64,000 bases of DNA from Variovorax sp. PBS-H4 (GTDB lineage: Bacteria > Pseudomonadota > Gammaproteobacteria > Burkholderiales > Burkholderiaceae_C): positions 1,240,001 to 1,304,000 of the forward strand of contig NZ_LR594675.1 in the NCBI RefSeq assembly GCF_901827205.1. Direction: 5' to 3'. The stretch's first letter is position 1, and each line of letters begins with the position of its first letter. A model generated the notes under the pieces. The model had not been told where the DNA came from, ran no database searches, and saw only the letters and a program-made list of their open reading frames with translations. The position numbers and the translations under genes are program-made. This document shows, in pieces, positions 8,689 to 16,662 of this stretch.

Positions 8689-9930
8689 TCAGGACGGGAC
8701 GGCGCCCGCCTTGAGGTCGAAGGATTCGTCGGCAATCTGTGCGGCGGTGAAGCGCGCCCGCGCAGCGATCAGCTTGCGGCTCAGCATGTGCTCGGCGGGC
8801 CGGTTGACCGAATGGGAGGCGACCAGCGTTCCGTCGCGCAAATAGAAGACGCTGAAGCGATCGCTGCTCATGTCTCCGCGCGTGACCACCTCGTCGCCGT
8901 GCACGGGCAGGCCGGCCATCTGGAACTTCAGGTCGAACTGGTCGCTCCAGAACCAGGGCACCGCCGTGCAGGGCTGTTCCTTGCCGACCAGCAGCGAAGC
9001 CAGTGCCTTGGCGCCGTCGTTGGCCGCCTGGATGGACTCGAGCCGCATGCGTGCCGGGCCGCCAGGCACCGGTGCAAGCGCCATGTTGGCCACGTCGCCT
9101 GCCGCAAGGACATGCGGCGCAGAGCTGCGCCCGAGCGCATCGACCACGACGCCGTTGTCGGTCGCAATGCCTGCCTGCTGCGCGAGCTCCACATTCGGTG
9201 TGACGCCGATGCCGAGCACGACCATGTCGCAATCGATGCGGCTGCCGTCGTCCATCTCGACCGCGCCGATGCGCCCTTGGCTGCCGTGCAGCGCGCGCAC
9301 GCCGCGGCCGGTGAGGAGATGGATGCCTCGGCGCCGTTGTGCGCTTTCGACATAGGCCGACATGAGGGGCGGGAGGGCGCGGGTCAGAAGATGCGGCTGT
9401 GCCTCGACCACCGTGACCGCGACGCCTCGCGAGCACAGTGCCGAGGCCACTTCCAGGCCGATGAAGCCACCGCCGATCACGCAGCAGCGCTGCACCCTGT
9501 CTGCCGCCGCGGAAATTCGCATCGCATCGTCGAGCGTGCGCAAGTCGAACACGCCTTCCAGTGCCGAGCCGGGAAGCGGCAGCCGCCTGCAGCGTGCGCC
9601 GGTGGCCAGGGCCAGCCAGCCGTAGTCGAGCCTCGTACCGTCGTCGAGCGTGACGGTGCGCGCGCCGATGTCCATGGCTTCCGCGCGGCGGCCGAGCAGG
9701 AGCTCGATGTCGTTCTGCGCATAGAAGTCCGGGCCGCGCAGCGCCAGCCTGTCGATGCTGGTCTTGCCGGTCAGGAAGCCTTTGGACAGAGGCGGACGCT
9801 GGTAGGGTGCATGCAGTTCGTCTCCGACGATCACGATCCGTTCCGCAAAGCCGAGTTCGCGTGCGGTGGCAGCGATCTGGACGCCCGCGTACGAGGCACC
9901 GACGATCACGAGGGCAGGGGCGGCCGACAT
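8689..9930 (-). CDS. FAD-dependent ferredoxin reductase (BphA4/putidaredoxin-reductase type)
   Basis: A 413-residue flavoprotein with two dinucleotide-binding motifs: N-terminal FAD site VIVGASYAGVQIA, central NAD(P) site CVIGGGFIGLEVA, and the second FAD motif VLAAGDVAN. The C-terminal reductase-type domain (VPWFWSDQFDLKFQMAG) is the signature of oxygenase-coupled reductases. It would pass electrons from NADH to the adjacent [2Fe-2S] ferredoxin, which feeds the Rieske oxygenase. Its ATG overlaps the ferredoxin stop by one base (TGATG), so the pair is translationally coupled. The frame is open further upstream, but that part overlaps the ferredoxin gene. Confidence 0.92.
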   Translation of the reverse strand: MSAAPALVIVGASYAGVQIAATARELGFAERIVIVGDELHAPYQRPPLSKGFLTGKTSIDRLALRGPDFYAQNDIELLLGRRAEAMDIGARTVTLDDGTRLDYGWLALATGARCRRLPLPGSALEGVFDLRTLDDAMRISAAADRVQRCCVIGGGFIGLEVASALCSRGVAVTVVEAQPHLLTRALPPLMSAYVESAQRRRGIHLLTGRGVRALHGSQGRIGAVEMDDGSRIDCDMVVLGIGVTPNVELAQQAGIATDNGVVVDALGRSSAPHVLAAGDVANMALAPVPGGPARMRLESIQAANDGAKALASLLVGKEQPCTAVPWFWSDQFDLKFQMAGLPVHGDEVVTRGDMSSDRFSVFYLRDGTLVASHSVNRPAEHMLSRKLIAARARFTAAQIADESFDLKAGAVPS

Positions 9931-10253
9931 CAACTTTGCGATTCCGGCACGCGCACGGTCAAGCCGTCCAGCTCGGCCGTCACCGGGAGCTGGCAGCTCA
10001 GGCGGCTGGTGGGCAGGCGCTCGGACGCGACGCCGTCCAGCAGCTCGTTTTCCATGTCGTCCGGCGGCGCAAGCATGTCGACGAAGGCCTCGTCCACGTA
10101 GACATGGCATGTCGCGCAGGAGCAGGAGCCTCCGCACTCGGCGTCGATGCCGCGGACGTTGCCGCGGATGGCGTTCTCCATCACGCTGGAGCCGAGCCTG
10201 GCGTCGACGCTCTGGGTCGTGCCGTCCTTGAGGATGTAGTGGATCGTGGGCAT
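9930..10253 (-). CDS. [2Fe-2S] ferredoxin, adrenodoxin/putidaredoxin type
   Basis: A 107-residue ferredoxin. The cluster ligands by family pattern are Cys40, Cys46, Cys49 (in ECGGSCSCATCHVYV) and Cys87 (LSCQLP). Cys44 is an extra cysteine inside the loop. The conserved end of the fold (PTSRLSCQLPVT) is present. It is the electron shuttle between the reductase encoded just downstream and the Rieske oxygenase encoded upstream. It follows the glutamine-synthetase-like gene by 7 bases. Putidaredoxin-type ferredoxins more often serve P450s or vertebrate-type chains; here no P450 is nearby, so the oxygenase is the likely partner. Confidence 0.92.
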   Translation of the reverse strand: MPTIHYILKDGTTQSVDARLGSSVMENAIRGNVRGIDAECGGSCSCATCHVYVDEAFVDMLAPPDDMENELLDGVASERLPTSRLSCQLPVTAELDGLTVRVPESQS

Positions 10254-10260
10254 GTCGGGC

Positions 10261-11700
10261 CTAGAACATGTCGAAGTACTCGCGGTGTTCCCACTCGCTG
10301 ACTTCGAGGTTGAAGCGGGCGATCTCCGCTTGCTTGATGTGGCAGAAGTAGTCGACGAAGGCCTTGCCCATCTGCTCGTTCAGCATCGTGTCCTGGCGCA
10401 GGCAGGCCAACGCTTCGTCCAGCGAGCGGGGCAGTTGCTCGGCGGGTGTCTCGTAGGGCGCATCCGCGGAGGGTCCGGGATTCGTCGCCTTGCGCATGCC
10501 GTCCAGGCCCGAGAAGAGCTGAGAGGCCAGGTAGAGGTAGGGGTTGGCCGTCGGCTCGCCCACGCGGTTCTCGATGCGGGTCGCGTTCTGGCCAGCTCCC
10601 CCGAGCACGCGCAGCATTGCGCCGCGATTGTCGCGAGCCCAGATGGCGCGGTCGGGCGCGAGCGAGAAGGGGCGGTAGCGGCGGTAGCCGTTGATCGTCG
10701 GGCTCGCCAGTGCTGCGGCACCGCAGGCGTGTTCCTTGAGCCCGCCGAGGTAATGCAGCCCCAGCTCGCTCAGGTCCTGGCCGGCCGTTTCCGGCATGAA
10801 GGCGTTGACGCCATCGGTCTTGCGCTTGAGCGACTGGTGCAGGTGCCAGCCGCTGGACATCACGTTGGGAATGCGCGGGCGGCACATGAACGTGGCGTGA
10901 TAGCCGTGACGCTGGCAGATCTGCTTGATCGCGCTGCGCAGCAGCACCATCGTGTCGGCCGGCAGCAGGCCAGGGGTCGGGCCGAAGGTCAGCTCGAACT
11001 GGCTGGGGCCGAACTCGATCTCGAGCGAGCGCAGCGGCAGGCCCAGCGCAATGAGCTGCGAGCGCAGCAGCTCCATCACGGAATCGACGCGGTCGTAGCG
11101 CAGCTCGGTCAGGTACTGGTGGCCATGGGACAACAACGAGACGCTCGGCGGCTCGCCCGGTTGCCCCGAGTCGGCCAGGCCCAGGCGCGGGTCGTCCAGC
11201 TTGAAGACGTGGAACTCCACTTCGAGTCCGGCGATGAAGTCCAGGCCCCTGGCGTCGAGCTGGCGCAAGGCGCGCTGCAGGATCTGCCGGGTCGCATAGG
11301 GACAAGGACTGCCGTCGCCCATGTAGGCGTCGCACAGCACCCAGCCGGTTCGAGCTGTCCACGGCAGCACCTTGAAGGTCGACGGATCGGCCACGATGGT
11401 GAAGTCCGCCCCGCCCTGGAAGCCTTCGATGGCGAAGCCGCCACCGGTCGAGAAAACCGGGAACACGGTCTTGTGCGAGGTGTCCTTGGCGAGCAGGGTC
11501 GAGGTGAGGTTGACACCCTCCCACAGCGCCGCGCGGGCTTCGCTCGCGACCAGCGTCTTGCCGCGCAGCAGTCCGTGCTGGTCGGGCCACGCAAAGCGCA
11601 CCAGGTCGAACTCGCCGGCGTCGATGCGGCGGACCAGTTCCTGTGCCTGCTTCAGTTGGTCATCGGTCCACAGGCCGTGACGGTCGACAAATGAGCTCAT
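10261..11700 (-). CDS. Glutamine synthetase-like gamma-glutamyl ligase
   Basis: A 479-residue glutamine synthetase superfamily protein. It has the N-terminal beta-grasp region (FAWPDQHGLLRGKTL) and catalytic-domain motifs: glutamates in LEVEFHVF and EIEFGPSQFELTF, the WHLHQSL histidines, and the C-terminal ATRIENRVGEPTANPYLYLA block. No adenylylation-loop Tyr of GlnA type was seen. Relatives outside nitrogen assimilation ligate glutamate to amines: PuuA, GlnA3, IpuC, and AtdA1/TdnQ in aniline oxidation. It is the second gene of the operon, 16 bases after the Rieske gene and 7 before ferredoxin. ATP-dependent gamma-glutamylation of an amine substrate is the best inference; the amine is unknown. 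Confidence 0.88.
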   Translation of the reverse strand: MSSFVDRHGLWTDDQLKQAQELVRRIDAGEFDLVRFAWPDQHGLLRGKTLVASEARAALWEGVNLTSTLLAKDTSHKTVFPVFSTGGGFAIEGFQGGADFTIVADPSTFKVLPWTARTGWVLCDAYMGDGSPCPYATRQILQRALRQLDARGLDFIAGLEVEFHVFKLDDPRLGLADSGQPGEPPSVSLLSHGHQYLTELRYDRVDSVMELLRSQLIALGLPLRSLEIEFGPSQFELTFGPTPGLLPADTMVLLRSAIKQICQRHGYHATFMCRPRIPNVMSSGWHLHQSLKRKTDGVNAFMPETAGQDLSELGLHYLGGLKEHACGAAALASPTINGYRRYRPFSLAPDRAIWARDNRGAMLRVLGGAGQNATRIENRVGEPTANPYLYLASQLFSGLDGMRKATNPGPSADAPYETPAEQLPRSLDEALACLRQDTMLNEQMGKAFVDYFCHIKQAEIARFNLEVSEWEHREYFDMF

Positions 11701-11716
11701 TGGCGGGCCGCCGTGC

Positions 11717-13039
11717 TCAAGCCGAAAGGCGGGCGGAAGCCCAGTCCGATTTGAGGCGGCGCTCGCGGTCGGCGCTCTGCCAATAGTCGTTGGCGTCGCC
11801 AGCCTGGCCGATGCCGTCGATGGAGGGCGGCCCCGTCAGCGTGCGCGCCTGCGCCGCATCGATGAGCATCGGCGCGCCCTCGCCGGCCAGCGCGCTTTCG
11901 ATGGCCTTCACCAGCATGCGCCGGTAGGCAATGATTCCCTTGTCGGTCGAGCCCAGGTGCTCGCGCGTGCGGTCCTGGATCGGGCCCTGCGATTCGACCG
12001 CCCACTGGTCATGCACGTTGATGTCGTCGCCCATGCCGGTGTAGGTCTGGGTGAGCTGCTCCTCGACGTTGAAGCCGTAGTTGTTGCGCTTGTTCTTGCG
12101 CGAGGTGTAGTCGGGCAGCTCGTAGAGCTTGAGCCGCTGCTCCCGCATCTGCTGCTTGTCCACGGGTCCGGTGAAGCTGGTGAAGATGGCGTACCAGTAG
12201 CAGTGGGTGTCGTCGACGGGCACATGCCATTGCGAGATGGTCATCTCCGCGCTCATCGGGATGACGAAGGCCTGGGGGAACACCACGTTGGTCACGCGCA
12301 CATGCGTGCTCGATCCGTCGAGCTTGCGCAGGGCAGTGAGCCGCAGGCCGTAGTCCGTCGGCTCGACGCTGATCTCGGGGCGGTCGTACTCGCGCAGCAC
12401 CTTGGTGATCGGCAGGTCGGAGTCTGCCGAGGCGCCGCGAAATTGCTTGCCGTAGCTCTCGGAGGTGTCGGCGTCCTCGAAGAAGCGGTGCAGGTAGGAA
12501 GCGTGGGCCGGATCGATGCCCACCTCGAGCGCCTGCAGCCAGTTGCATTCGAACAGGCCCTTGAACGCAAAGGTGTGGCTGTCGGGCGCGACGAAACAGT
12601 CGAAGTCCGGAAAGGCCGGCGGCTCGCCCTCTCCGAGGTAGGCGAAGACAGTGCCGGCGCGTTCGACCACCGGGTAGGCCGACTGCCGGATGCGCGTGCA
12701 CAGCTTGCTGGTTGCCGGCTCGGCCGGCGTTTCAAGGCAGTTGCCTTTGGCGTCGAACAGCCAGCCATGGAAAGCGCAGCGGATGCCGCCGTCCTCGAGC
12801 CGGCCGAACGCCAGGTCGGCCCCGCGGTGGGGGCAGTCCCGATCCAGCATGCCGAGTTGACCTTTGTCATCCCGGAACAGCACGAAGTGCTGGCCCATCA
12901 ACTGGACGGGGCGGATGGGACGCGGCCCCGCCAGGTCATCCGAGAGTGCGACGGGTTGCCAATAGCGGCGCAGCAGCTGTCCTGCCGGCGTGCCCGGGCC
13001 TACGCGGGTCATGAAATCGTTCTGTTCAGCGCTGATCAT
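11717..13039 (-). CDS. Rieske non-heme iron oxygenase, alpha subunit only (phthalate/phenoxybenzoate dioxygenase type)
   Basis: A 440-residue ring-hydroxylating oxygenase. The Rieske [2Fe-2S] site is CPHRG...CAFHGW (Cys69, His71, Cys88, His91). The catalytic iron site is DPAHASYLH, with Asp176 bridging and His179 and His184 as ligands. The C-terminal block (ESQGPIQDRTREHLGSTD) is typical of the phthalate 4,5-dioxygenase/POBA group, which also includes N- and O-demethylases. The start at 13039 is preceded by GGAGC. It is the first gene of the operon. No beta subunit is encoded nearby, unlike the two-subunit aniline dioxygenases. Electrons should come from the ferredoxin and reductase in the same operon. 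Confidence 0.93.
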   Translation of the reverse strand: MISAEQNDFMTRVGPGTPAGQLLRRYWQPVALSDDLAGPRPIRPVQLMGQHFVLFRDDKGQLGMLDRDCPHRGADLAFGRLEDGGIRCAFHGWLFDAKGNCLETPAEPATSKLCTRIRQSAYPVVERAGTVFAYLGEGEPPAFPDFDCFVAPDSHTFAFKGLFECNWLQALEVGIDPAHASYLHRFFEDADTSESYGKQFRGASADSDLPITKVLREYDRPEISVEPTDYGLRLTALRKLDGSSTHVRVTNVVFPQAFVIPMSAEMTISQWHVPVDDTHCYWYAIFTSFTGPVDKQQMREQRLKLYELPDYTSRKNKRNNYGFNVEEQLTQTYTGMGDDINVHDQWAVESQGPIQDRTREHLGSTDKGIIAYRRMLVKAIESALAGEGAPMLIDAAQARTLTGPPSIDGIGQAGDANDYWQSADRERRLKSDWASARLSA

Positions 13040-13064
13040 GGGTGCTCCATCGAGGTGTGAGTTG

Positions 13065-13076
13065 ATTGCATGCAAT
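13065..13076. promoter_or_regulatory. Palindromic operator candidate, operon side
   Basis: ATTGCATGCAAT is a perfect 12-base palindrome 26 bases upstream of the Rieske gene start. The core TTGCATGCAA recurs at 13211-13220 next to the divergent GntR gene. Its form fits FadR-subfamily GntR operators (VanR-type sites are similar palindromes of about this size). Upstream on the minus strand, TTGACC and AACAAT are spaced 18 bases apart, so this site could lie at or just after the transcription start and block it. Confidence 0.6.
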
Positions 13077-13209
13077 GGCATACATTGTTGGAGCCGAGAT
13101 GCTTTCTGGTCAATTGTTTGGTGCGATAAAGGTAAAAAACAAAGGGTTAACACCTAACAAAACCGAGGAATGGCGGTCGCAAATCCATTCCACGAATCAA
13201 CTTTGGATC

Positions 13210-13221
13210 GTTGCATGCAAC
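13210..13221. promoter_or_regulatory. Palindromic operator candidate, regulator side
   Basis: GTTGCATGCAAC is a perfect 12-base palindrome sharing its ten central bases with the site at 13066-13075. The two centres are 145 bases apart, and the sites frame the divergent promoter region of the GntR gene and the Rieske operon. A possible -10 hexamer TACAAT for the GntR gene lies at 13268-13273. Dual repression, possibly with looping, is the inference. Confidence 0.6.
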
Positions 13222-13301
13222 ATCCGGGCCATGCTTGTGGTTTGCGTGCAGCAGGTCGCCTTCTTCATACAATCAGGCTTGCTTCCTCCTCGTGGAAATC
13301 G

Positions 13302-14033
13302 ATGGACTCTCAACAATCCCGTGTGCTCGTGCAGCTTCGTGACCTCATCCTCAAGGGCGAATTCGGCCCCGGAGAAAGGCTGGCGGAGATTCCGTTGGCG
13401 GAAAAACTCGGTGCATCGCGCACGCCGGTGAGGCTGGCGCTCACCAGCCTGGAGCACGAAGGCTTGATCGAGCTGTCGCCGAGCGGCGGCTATCAGATGC
13501 GCCGCTTCACCTCGCAGGAAATCGCCGATGCGATCCGCGTTCGGGGCGTGGTCGAAGGCTTCGCGGCAAGGCTGCTTGCCGAAGACGGCGCATCACGGCA
13601 ATTGCTGCGCGAGTTGCATGAATGCCTGGAGGCGGGCGACAAGGCCGTGAACAAGCCCGAGATGGACCTCGACGACTACACGGCGTACGTCGAGATGAAC
13701 GACCGCTTCCACAAGCTGATCATGCAGGGCTGCGGCAATGTCGCCTTGCAGCGCGTGATGGAAATGCTCGACCGGCAGCCCTTTGCGTCGCCCAGTGCCA
13801 TGCTGCCCATGCAGTCGTCCATGGAGGAAGGTCACCAGTGGATGAAGCAGGCCCACCGCACCCATCACTCACTGGTGCAGGCGATCGAACGGGGGCAGGG
13901 CTCGCGCGCGCAAGCCCTGGGAGAAGAGCATGTCGAGATCGCCCGCATGAACCTCGACTACGCACTGGAGCGCCCGGAGCTCGCCGCGGAACTCATGCCG
14001 GGCATCCGCCTGGTTGGCAAGGCGCGAGGCTGA
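13302..14033 (+). CDS. GntR family transcriptional regulator, FadR (FCD) subfamily
   Basis: A 243-residue regulator. The N-terminal winged helix includes the family motif GERLAEIPLAEKLGASRTPV. The C-terminal helical FCD domain carries metal/ligand-binding residues in MNDRFHKLI and HRTHHSLV. The frame is open upstream to 13170, but the ATG at 13302 gives the normal family length and starts just before the DNA-binding domain. It is transcribed away from the Rieske operon and probably controls it through the two TTGCATGCAA palindromes. The inducer is presumably the pathway substrate or a carboxylated intermediate. Confidence 0.88.
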   Translation: MDSQQSRVLVQLRDLILKGEFGPGERLAEIPLAEKLGASRTPVRLALTSLEHEGLIELSPSGGYQMRRFTSQEIADAIRVRGVVEGFAARLLAEDGASRQLLRELHECLEAGDKAVNKPEMDLDDYTAYVEMNDRFHKLIMQGCGNVALQRVMEMLDRQPFASPSAMLPMQSSMEEGHQWMKQAHRTHHSLVQAIERGQGSRAQALGEEHVEIARMNLDYALERPELAAELMPGIRLVGKARG

Positions 14034-14064
14034 GGCTGGCCGGTCGCGGGTCGCCGCCAGCCTC
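14032..14064. terminator. Inverted repeat after the GntR gene, possible bidirectional terminator
   Basis: GAGGCTGGC (14032-14040) and GCCAGCCTC (14056-14064) form a perfect 9-bp stem with a 15-base loop. It starts at the GntR stop codon, between two convergent genes. There is no T-run on either side, so termination is only suggested by position and stem strength. Confidence 0.4.
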
Positions 14065-14117
14065 GCCTGCCTGCGTGCGCGCCTCTTCCCTGGAGCCGGC
14101 AGTTCCGTTTCAAGACC

Positions 14118-15122
14118 TCATTTCTTCGGCGCGGGAAGCGCCGCGAAGTACCGTTTGAGGTAGTCGAGCGCGGCGCTCACTTTCGCCGCCTCGCGGTCGC
14201 GTTGCGGCGTCATCGCCCACACGGGCATCGAAGGCAGCCGCCACGGGGCCATCACCTCGACGAGCACGCCTCGCTGCAACGAGGGCAGCACGTCGGCGCG
14301 CGCCAGCCGCGCGATGCCCAGGCCGTGCTCGCACATCTGCTGCAGCGCGATCACGTTGTTGCTGGCAATGCGTGCTTCGACGTGCACGCGTTGGTGCTGC
14401 CCATCGGCGGCGTACAGGTCCAGCGGCATCGACACGGCCTCCGAGGGCGACAGCGCGCGCTTGACGGTGGCGCGCCCGGAGCCCTGCGTCGCAGCACCTT
14501 CCGGTGCGACGAAGCCATTCCGCGGTGGCTCGATCGAGGTCTCTTGCCAGAGGGCCAGCCACTGATGCGCAGGCAGTTCCTCGGGTGCCCCCGGCGCGCC
14601 GCGGCGCTCGAGGTAGGCGGGCGAGGCGCAAAGCAGCGTGCCGAAATCGCACAGCCGCCGCGCCACCCAGCTGGAATCGGCGAGCCGGCCCACGCGGATG
14701 GCAACGTCGATGCGCGCATCGATCAGGTCGATCAGCGCATCGTCCACCAGCAATCGGAGCCGAAGCTGCGGCGCTTCGGCCAGCAAGGGTGCGAGCGCCG
14801 GTGCGATGTGGTTGGCGAAGCCCACGGGCGCGGACACCCGCAGCTCCCCCGTGGGCGCATCGCGCGCCTGCTGCAGCGACTCGGCCGCCGCGCGCGCGGC
14901 CTCCAGCAGGCGCTTGCAGTGGGGGTAGTAGCGCTCTCCGGCCTCGGTCAGCGCGAGCTTGCGCGTGGACCGGTGCAGCAGCGTCACGCCGCCTTGCAGC
15001 TCCAGCGCCCGGATCAGCTGGCTCACGGCCGAGGGGCTCATGCCCAGGCGGCGCGCCGCCGCGCTCATGGAGCCGGCCGCCACGGTTTCGGCAAATACCG
15101 CCAGCGGCTTCAGATCGTCCAC
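14118..15122 (-). CDS. LysR family transcriptional regulator
   Basis: A 334-residue LysR protein. The winged helix-turn-helix occupies about residues 1-60 (AARRLGMSPSAVSQLIRALE, then LLHRSTRKLALTEAG), followed by the periplasmic-binding-like effector domain starting near GELRVSAPVGFANH. The chosen start is GTG at 15122, with GGAG nine bases upstream. It is divergent from the NAD(P)-binding protein gene at 15223 and probably regulates it, as is usual for LysR pairs. The effector is unknown. Confidence 0.85.
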   Translation of the reverse strand: MDDLKPLAVFAETVAAGSMSAAARRLGMSPSAVSQLIRALELQGGVTLLHRSTRKLALTEAGERYYPHCKRLLEAARAAAESLQQARDAPTGELRVSAPVGFANHIAPALAPLLAEAPQLRLRLLVDDALIDLIDARIDVAIRVGRLADSSWVARRLCDFGTLLCASPAYLERRGAPGAPEELPAHQWLALWQETSIEPPRNGFVAPEGAATQGSGRATVKRALSPSEAVSMPLDLYAADGQHQRVHVEARIASNNVIALQQMCEHGLGIARLARADVLPSLQRGVLVEVMAPWRLPSMPVWAMTPQRDREAAKVSAALDYLKRYFAALPAPKK

Positions 15123-15222
15123 TTATAAGCTCCGCTTCAAGTTCATAGCGATGGGCCCCGGCTTATCAGGCCCGCAGGCGCTGGCTATCGTAGCCGTCGA
15201 CAACAACCTGCTGGAACAACCC

Positions 15223-15876
15223 ATGAAAATCGCTCTGATCGGTGCCTCCGGATTCGTCGGCACCGCCGTTCTCGCCGAGCTCCTCGCGCGTGGTCACCAC
15301 GTCACCGCGCTGCTGCGCAACCCCGCCAAGCTCCAAGCGAACCCCCAGCTCAGCCCCCGGGCGCTCGACGTGAACGACGGTGAGGCCTTGGCCGCCGCCC
15401 TGCGCGGCCACGATGCGGTGATCTCCGCGTTCAACCCGGGCTGGGACGCCGAAGGCCTCTACGAAAAGTTCATGCAGGGCGCCGCCAGCATCAACCGCGC
15501 GGTCGAGGCCTCGGGCGTGAAGCGCCTGCTGGTCGTCGGCGGCGCCGGCAGCCTGTTCGTCGCGCCCGGCGTGCAGGTGGTCGACACGCCCGAATTCGCA
15601 TCGCACGTGCCTCCCAACGTGGTACCAGGCGCCAAGGCGGCGCGCGACACGCTGACCGCGATGCGCGGCAACACCACGCTCGACTGGACCTTCCTGAGCC
15701 CCGCGGCCATGCTGGCGCCGGGCGAGCGCACCGGCAGCTACCGCGTCGGCGGCGAAGACCTGCTGCTCGAAGACGGCAAGCCAGCCGGCATTTCGGTGGC
15801 CGACCTGGCCGTGGCCATCGTCGATGAGATCGAACAGCCGAAGCACCTGCGCAAGCGCTTTACCGTCGCACGGTGA
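15223..15876 (+). CDS. NAD(P)-binding Rossmann protein (NmrA/atypical SDR family)
   Basis: A 217-residue protein beginning with the dinucleotide-binding pattern KIALIGASGFVGTAVLAEL. A conserved RLLVVGGAGSLFV strand follows, and the C-terminal part is typical of the small NAD-dependent epimerase/NmrA-like proteins. There is no YxxxK catalytic pair in the classical place, so it may be a redox sensor or an isoflavone-reductase-type enzyme. Members near LysR genes are often induced by oxidative or electrophile stress. The ATG at 15223 is chosen because it begins exactly at the Rossmann strand; the frame is open earlier. Confidence 0.8.
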   Translation: MKIALIGASGFVGTAVLAELLARGHHVTALLRNPAKLQANPQLSPRALDVNDGEALAAALRGHDAVISAFNPGWDAEGLYEKFMQGAASINRAVEASGVKRLLVVGGAGSLFVAPGVQVVDTPEFASHVPPNVVPGAKAARDTLTAMRGNTTLDWTFLSPAAMLAPGERTGSYRVGGEDLLLEDGKPAGISVADLAVAIVDEIEQPKHLRKRFTVAR

Positions 15877-16194
15877 CAAGGACTCCATCCAGCTGATCGG
15901 CTCGAAGTCGGGCCTCTCGGTGTCCGAATGCTCGGGCCGCGGCGCCTTGGAGGCGGTGCTTGAATGAGGGCCGTGCACAAAGCAGGCTGCGGTGTGCGAG
16001 TCGCTACAGCAGATTTTGCTATGGCGCGTCAGCTCGAGCAGTCGAACTCGAAGGGCAGCATTGAACGCGTGTTCGCAAATAGCTTGCGACTCACAGCGCC
16101 GTGCGAATTTTCAGCGTGCTTCTGTGGGAATTGGACGACCGTGGCTGGCCTGGGAATGCGTCAGTCTGGCTTCAAAGCATTCCAACACGCACCC
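15877..16194. other. Intergenic stretch with no recognised gene
   Basis: About 318 bases separate the NAD(P)-binding protein gene from the iron-permease-like gene. Both strands contain open frames but none has a plausible start, codon pattern or recognisable product. Part of it (about 16020-16130) is less GC-rich than the neighbourhood, as expected for a promoter region upstream of 16195. No hairpin with a T-run was seen. Confidence 0.5.
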
Positions 16195-16662
16195 ATGGAC
16201 AAGTTCTTTGCTTCCTTCGCCAACGCCACCGCGCGTGCTGCCGGCAGCCCGTTCGCCTTTCTTGTCTGCGTCGCACTGGTCGTCGGCTGGGCCATTTCGG
16301 GCCCGTACTTCCAGTTCTCTGAAAACTGGCAGTTGGTCATCAACACCGCGACCACCATCATCACCTTCCTGATGGTGTTCCTGATCCAGAACACGCAGAA
16401 CCGCGACGGGGTGGCGCTCCAGACCAAGCTCGACGAACTGATCCGTTCATCCAACGCCGGTGATGAATTCATCGGCATCGAGAAGCTGACCGACCAGCAA
16501 CTCGCCGCGCTTCATGAACGCTGCGAAGCAGCGGCCAAGCGCAGCCATGCGGCGTTGGAGGGCGCCATTCATGAACGCAAGCGGCGCGCTGGCCAACGCG
16601 CGGATCAACCCGGAGATCGAGGCGGCAATGGAAACGCGCCGCAAGCAGGAAGGAAGAGATGA
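16195..16662 (+). CDS. Low-affinity iron permease family membrane protein
   Basis: A 155-residue protein matching the bacterial low-affinity iron permease family. It has a short N-terminus, two transmembrane segments (about residues 18-40 and 46-66), then the conserved cytoplasmic part beginning FLIQNTQNRDGVALQTKLDE and continuing GIEKLTDQQL. The C-terminus is basic and low in complexity. The fungal homologue transports Fe(II), but the bacterial short form is not biochemically proven. The ATG at 16195 is chosen because family members start with a short segment before the first helix. It overlaps the next gene by 4 bases (ATGA). Confidence 0.8.
   Translation: MDKFFASFANATARAAGSPFAFLVCVALVVGWAISGPYFQFSENWQLVINTATTIITFLMVFLIQNTQNRDGVALQTKLDELIRSSNAGDEFIGIEKLTDQQLAALHERCEAAAKRSHAALEGAIHERKRRAGQRADQPGDRGGNGNAPQAGRKR

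Noticed and set aside
7366..10101. A 911-codon open frame on the plus strand
   Set aside because: It runs antisense to the binding-protein, reductase and ferredoxin genes. Its composition (Arg/His/Ala-rich, no domain motif) is typical of a GC-rich shadow frame.
11717..13039. A beta subunit for the Rieske oxygenase
   Set aside because: I looked on both sides and found none; neighbours are the ligase and a regulator. The alpha-only phthalate-dioxygenase type does not need one.
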